Source: Acetobacteroides hydrogenigenes (GTDB lineage: Bacteria > Bacteroidota > Bacteroidia > Bacteroidales > ZOR0009). Taken from it: 64,000 nucleotides of DNA. The stretch spans positions 186,001 to 250,000 of the forward strand of contig NZ_SLWB01000001.1 in assembly GCF_004340205.1 (NCBI RefSeq), in the 5' to 3' direction. Position 1 is the first letter of the stretch. Each line of letters begins with the position of its first letter. Both the position numbers and the translations under genes were made by a program. Positions 61,350 through 64,000 of the stretch are shown here, in pieces. Under the pieces are notes generated by a model. That model made no database searches and was not told the origin of the DNA. It saw only the letters and a list, made by a program, of their open reading frames with translations.

Positions 61350-62918
61350 CTACAGGTTGTTTAAGTTTGCCTGAATAAAGCCAACAACCGCAATGTCGAC
61401 CTTGTAGCTGGCAAGAAGCTTAACGGTTTGCCCGCTACTGCTACCGGCAGTATTTACTGTAGATATAAACACAATACGATCGCCAGCCTTCAGTTTCTGA
61501 ATGCGCTGCTGGTTATAGGATACCTCAACTTTCGATTCTGTAGCAGCAACCACCTTCTCATTTTGGGTAGAAGCCGCCTTAACATCAAAAGGAACGGCAA
61601 ATACGTTGTCGAGAATATTTCCGGCAGCATCAACAATAACAGCTGCAACCTTAAGGTCGAGAGGAAAGCCGTTCTTAACCTGAAACTGAAGTTTCATCTG
61701 GTCTATGCTTTTCGAATCTTTTACGATGCTCGAAAAATCGTACGAAGTGGTATCCCTCAAAACTACATTAGACAGCTTTACATCGAGAGGAAGATCAGCC
61801 ACAGCACCAACGTACAGTTTATCGGCAGTGTTTATCCTATTCTTTACCGCAGGAATGCTAACAGGATTTGTCACCAAACTACCGTTAAAGTTCAAAGTCT
61901 GAGGGAACATTGCAAGAACGCTCACCAAGTTGGTGTTCGGATCGATTGTAGCTTCGCTAATCTTCACCTTTTCGACCCCATAGGTTGGCGAATAAATATT
62001 TATTGGAGAAGGGAGCCCAGTAATGTTATAGGCCTTACCATCTTTGATTGCCGTAACGCCACTATGAGAAAAGGCAAACGGCAGTATAGCCTGATTTTTA
62101 AAGATCAGCTTTATCTGAGGGTTCTTTATGTCGAAATCGCCAACCTTGTCTACCATATCGCTAAAGTCTAACGGAAGCGAATTGTTTTGAAGCGAGATAT
62201 TAAGCTGCCCCAAGTTTCCTACCAGCTCCTTTACGCGGAGAGAGCTTAGCCCAAACGACAGGCTGACATTATCGTTGGTAGTGCCGCTACTTTGCTTGGT
62301 AATAGAGTAGCTAATACTAAAGCGAATTTGCTTGCCCCCATAGGGCTTAATCCGATATCCGGCAAGATTCAGGCTCGTGCTTTGGTTAAACGTTTTTGTA
62401 AGCGCAACACCATTTACACCTACAATATCCTGCGACACTATTGTGTAGGAAAATGATCCACTAAACGAGGCACTATTGCTAACCGTAAGCATTCCGCTCT
62501 CGAGCAATGCCTCCTCCAACGTTTGATCGGCCCTATCTAAACTAATAGCAAAACTAAATGAAGTTTGTCCAGTAACGGTAGTAGTTGGAAACGAAACCCC
62601 ATTTGGAGCAGCAATAGAGGTACTGCCCTGCACGTCCTTTACAATGTTGGCATACCTACCAAAGCTAAGCGAATCGAATGTTTGCTTATAAACCAAATGC
62701 AGAAGCTTATCGCTATCCACATAGATGTAGTTGGTAGTGTCATTGGTCTTAGGCAACACCTGCTCGAGCATAATGGAGCCACTAGCAATAGGAAACGCTA
62801 TAGCTGGATTAACATTTACGGACGAAGATATCCTGTCAATGTTATAATCCTCTTTAGCGCAGGATGCAAGGCCCAATGCAACGAGAATTGCCCAAAAAGG
62901 ACGGTTCTTAAAAATCAT
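61350..62918 (-). CDS. large lipoprotein of unknown function
   Basis: 522 aa. The N-terminus MIFKNRPFWAILVALGLASC ends in a lipobox with Cys20. The mature part is rich in Ser, Thr, Val and Asn and looks all-beta, with repeated segments of the type LPLDVKLSNVVLRDTTSYDF and FPLDLKVAAVIVDAAGNIL. I do not recognise a domain. It is the first gene of a pair with the DUF5723-type barrel protein. An outer-membrane or surface location is likely. Confidence 0.75.
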   Translation of the reverse strand: MIFKNRPFWAILVALGLASCAKEDYNIDRISSSVNVNPAIAFPIASGSIMLEQVLPKTNDTTNYIYVDSDKLLHLVYKQTFDSLSFGRYANIVKDVQGSTSIAAPNGVSFPTTTVTGQTSFSFAISLDRADQTLEEALLESGMLTVSNSASFSGSFSYTIVSQDIVGVNGVALTKTFNQSTSLNLAGYRIKPYGGKQIRFSISYSITKQSSGTTNDNVSLSFGLSSLRVKELVGNLGQLNISLQNNSLPLDFSDMVDKVGDFDIKNPQIKLIFKNQAILPFAFSHSGVTAIKDGKAYNITGLPSPINIYSPTYGVEKVKISEATIDPNTNLVSVLAMFPQTLNFNGSLVTNPVSIPAVKNRINTADKLYVGAVADLPLDVKLSNVVLRDTTSYDFSSIVKDSKSIDQMKLQFQVKNGFPLDLKVAAVIVDAAGNILDNVFAVPFDVKAASTQNEKVVAATESKVEVSYNQQRIQKLKAGDRIVFISTVNTAGSSSGQTVKLLASYKVDIAVVGFIQANLNNL

Positions 62919-63209
62919 GCTGCTATGTATTTTACTTTACGCCCGCAAAAGTAAACAATATAGGATTGTCCCCTCTGTGTTGAATCTATTTAACACGCCC
63001 TCCATCGTAAGCTGCTATCACAACAAGATGTTTTGTGAAGTATTTTCAGAGCATCCTTCAACTTCCAAAAAACACCAACCGAAGCTTCTCCATGCCCAAT
63101 AGCGCACATAACCAACAGGGTAGCACCTACCTTAAAAAGCAAAATCGGGCTTGGTATAGTTCCAATATTCGGTTAATTTTAGGACATTGTAATTCAAAAA
63201 CAAACAGAA

Positions 63210-64000
63210 ATGGAAGAGAAACCACAAAAAGAGTGGCATAGCATAAGCAGCAGCGATACGCTTAACGCTCTAGGCGCGAAAGAAACAGGGCTTACAGCCG
63301 ACGAGGCAGCCAAAAGGCTCGAGAAGTTTGGCAAAAATGAGCTGGCAACAGAGGAAAAATCATCATTACTTTCGATACTAGCATCGCAGTTTGCCAATGT
63401 ACTAATTATAGTGCTGATCGTTTCGGCTACCATATCGCTAATCTTAGGCAAGCAGGTCGAATCCATATCAATATTTGTAATTGTAGTATTGGCAGCCATA
63501 CTGGGAACGCTGCAAGAGTACCAAGCAGGAAAGGCACTAGAGGCCCTCCGAAAGATGGCCTCGCCATCGGCAACCGTACTACGTAATGGCCAAACCATAG
63601 AGGTTCCATCGTCGGAGCTGGTGCCTGGTGATATTGCCATCATTACCTACGGGAACAAGGTTCCTGCGGATATCCGGCTAATCGAGAGCAACAACCTTCA
63701 GGTGGAAGAAGCCGCACTTACAGGAGAGTCGCTACCGGTTGAAAAATTCACCCAAGCCATAGAGGGTGATAGCATTCCACTTGGCGACAGAAAGAACCTT
63801 CTGTTTATGGGAACCTCAGTTTCCAACGGTAGAGGCAAAGGGGTAGTGGTAGGAACGGGTGCGAATACCGAGTTCGGAAAGATTGCTACCATGCTCCAGA
63901 ATACGAAGACCGAGCAAACACCGCTTCAGAAGAATCTTGACAAACTTGGAAGCAACATCGGCATCATTGCAATTGTAATTGCCCTTGTACTCTCGGCATT
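63210..64000 (+). CDS. cation-transporting P-type ATPase, N-terminal part (3' end outside window)
   Basis: Starts at the ATG at 63210 and stays open to the right edge, 263 residues visible. The cation ATPase N-terminal domain is at about 8-75 (GLTADEAAKRLEKFGKNEL). Two membrane helices lie at about 60-100, then the actuator domain with LVPGDIAIITYGNKVPADIRL and the phosphatase motif TGES at 171-174 (ALTGESLPVEK). The sequence type is that of Ca2+/Mn2+-type P2 ATPases. The phosphorylation site DKTGT is beyond the window. About 290 bp upstream hold no gene. Confidence 0.88.
   Translation, partial: MEEKPQKEWHSISSSDTLNALGAKETGLTADEAAKRLEKFGKNELATEEKSSLLSILASQFANVLIIVLIVSATISLILGKQVESISIFVIVVLAAILGTLQEYQAGKALEALRKMASPSATVLRNGQTIEVPSSELVPGDIAIITYGNKVPADIRLIESNNLQVEEAALTGESLPVEKFTQAIEGDSIPLGDRKNLLFMGTSVSNGRGKGVVVGTGANTEFGKIATMLQNTKTEQTPLQKNLDKLGSNIGIIAIVIALVLSA

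Noticed and set aside
1-64000. tRNA, rRNA, insertion sequence, prophage or replication origin
   Set aside because: No cloverleaf, rRNA-like block, transposase, integrase or phage structural gene was recognised, and the AT-rich island lacks a neighbouring dnaA gene.

Overview
The window looks like a chromosomal segment of a Bacteroidota bacterium, most likely order Bacteroidales. The evidence is an ECF sigma/FecR/STN-type TonB-receptor locus, a fused gamma-alpha 2-oxoacid:ferredoxin oxidoreductase, a BamA gene followed by two Skp-like genes, DUF4924, DUF5723, DUF6089 and DUF6261-type proteins, and promoter boxes of the form TAnnTTTG. Ferredoxin-linked oxoacid metabolism and NADP-type glutamate dehydrogenase suit an anaerobe. 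I cannot fix the genus. I saw no rRNA, tRNA, CRISPR array, transposase or prophage.

Layout. 0-6 kb: the end of an Omp85-type barrel gene, pabB, tilS, a 21-bp repeat array and an exported C1 peptidase, then a probable small RNA on the minus strand. 6-11.5 kb: OsmC, a lipoprotein, FecR, an STN TonB receptor and an ECF sigma factor. 11.5-19.3 kb: gdhA, a PEP-synthase-like protein with receiver-like domains, a serine hydrolase, an unknown helical protein, a second 21-bp array and a VOC protein. 19.4-23.2 kb: three tandem paralogues and two adjacent KAS III-like genes, one with a full catalytic triad and one with none of it. 23.4-27.7 kb: a heavy-metal domain protein, a TonB receptor and a Cys-rich protein, then fabD. 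27.7-29.9 kb: a repeat-rich, gene-poor stretch around a DUF6261-like gene. 29.9-33.7 kb: korB/korA and a gamma-carbonic anhydrase. 33.7-45 kb: a cell-envelope and housekeeping run (murI, two skp, bamA, uppS, two barrel proteins, nadK, CBS protein, pdxJ, hydrolase, exonuclease, udk). 45-52.4 kb: manA, a YD-like repeat protein, a ferritin-like/VIT1 fusion, a third 21-bp array, DUF4924, S4 protein, pth, rplY, prs, engB. 52.4-64 kb: heptamer repeats and a HAD gene, a fourth 21-bp array, a LytTR/LytS two-component pair divergent from an ABC exporter, an MFS protein, a DUF5723-type protein, a large lipoprotein and the start of a P-type ATPase.

Two things stand out. First, the intergenic DNA is full of tandem repeats with a period of 7 or 21 bp (3 x 7). 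Four 21-bp arrays, of 17, 14, 13 and 16 units, keep strict phase although their sequences differ. Three of them lie between convergent genes. Four 7-bp arrays lie just upstream of start codons. Second, a minus-strand cluster (23193 to 19465) pairs a complete KAS III-like enzyme with a partner in which the Cys, His and Asn positions read Tyr, Gly and Ala. Three small paralogous proteins follow, and no known pathway is evident. Starts were often placed downstream of the longest open frame, where a signal peptide or conserved N-terminus begins.
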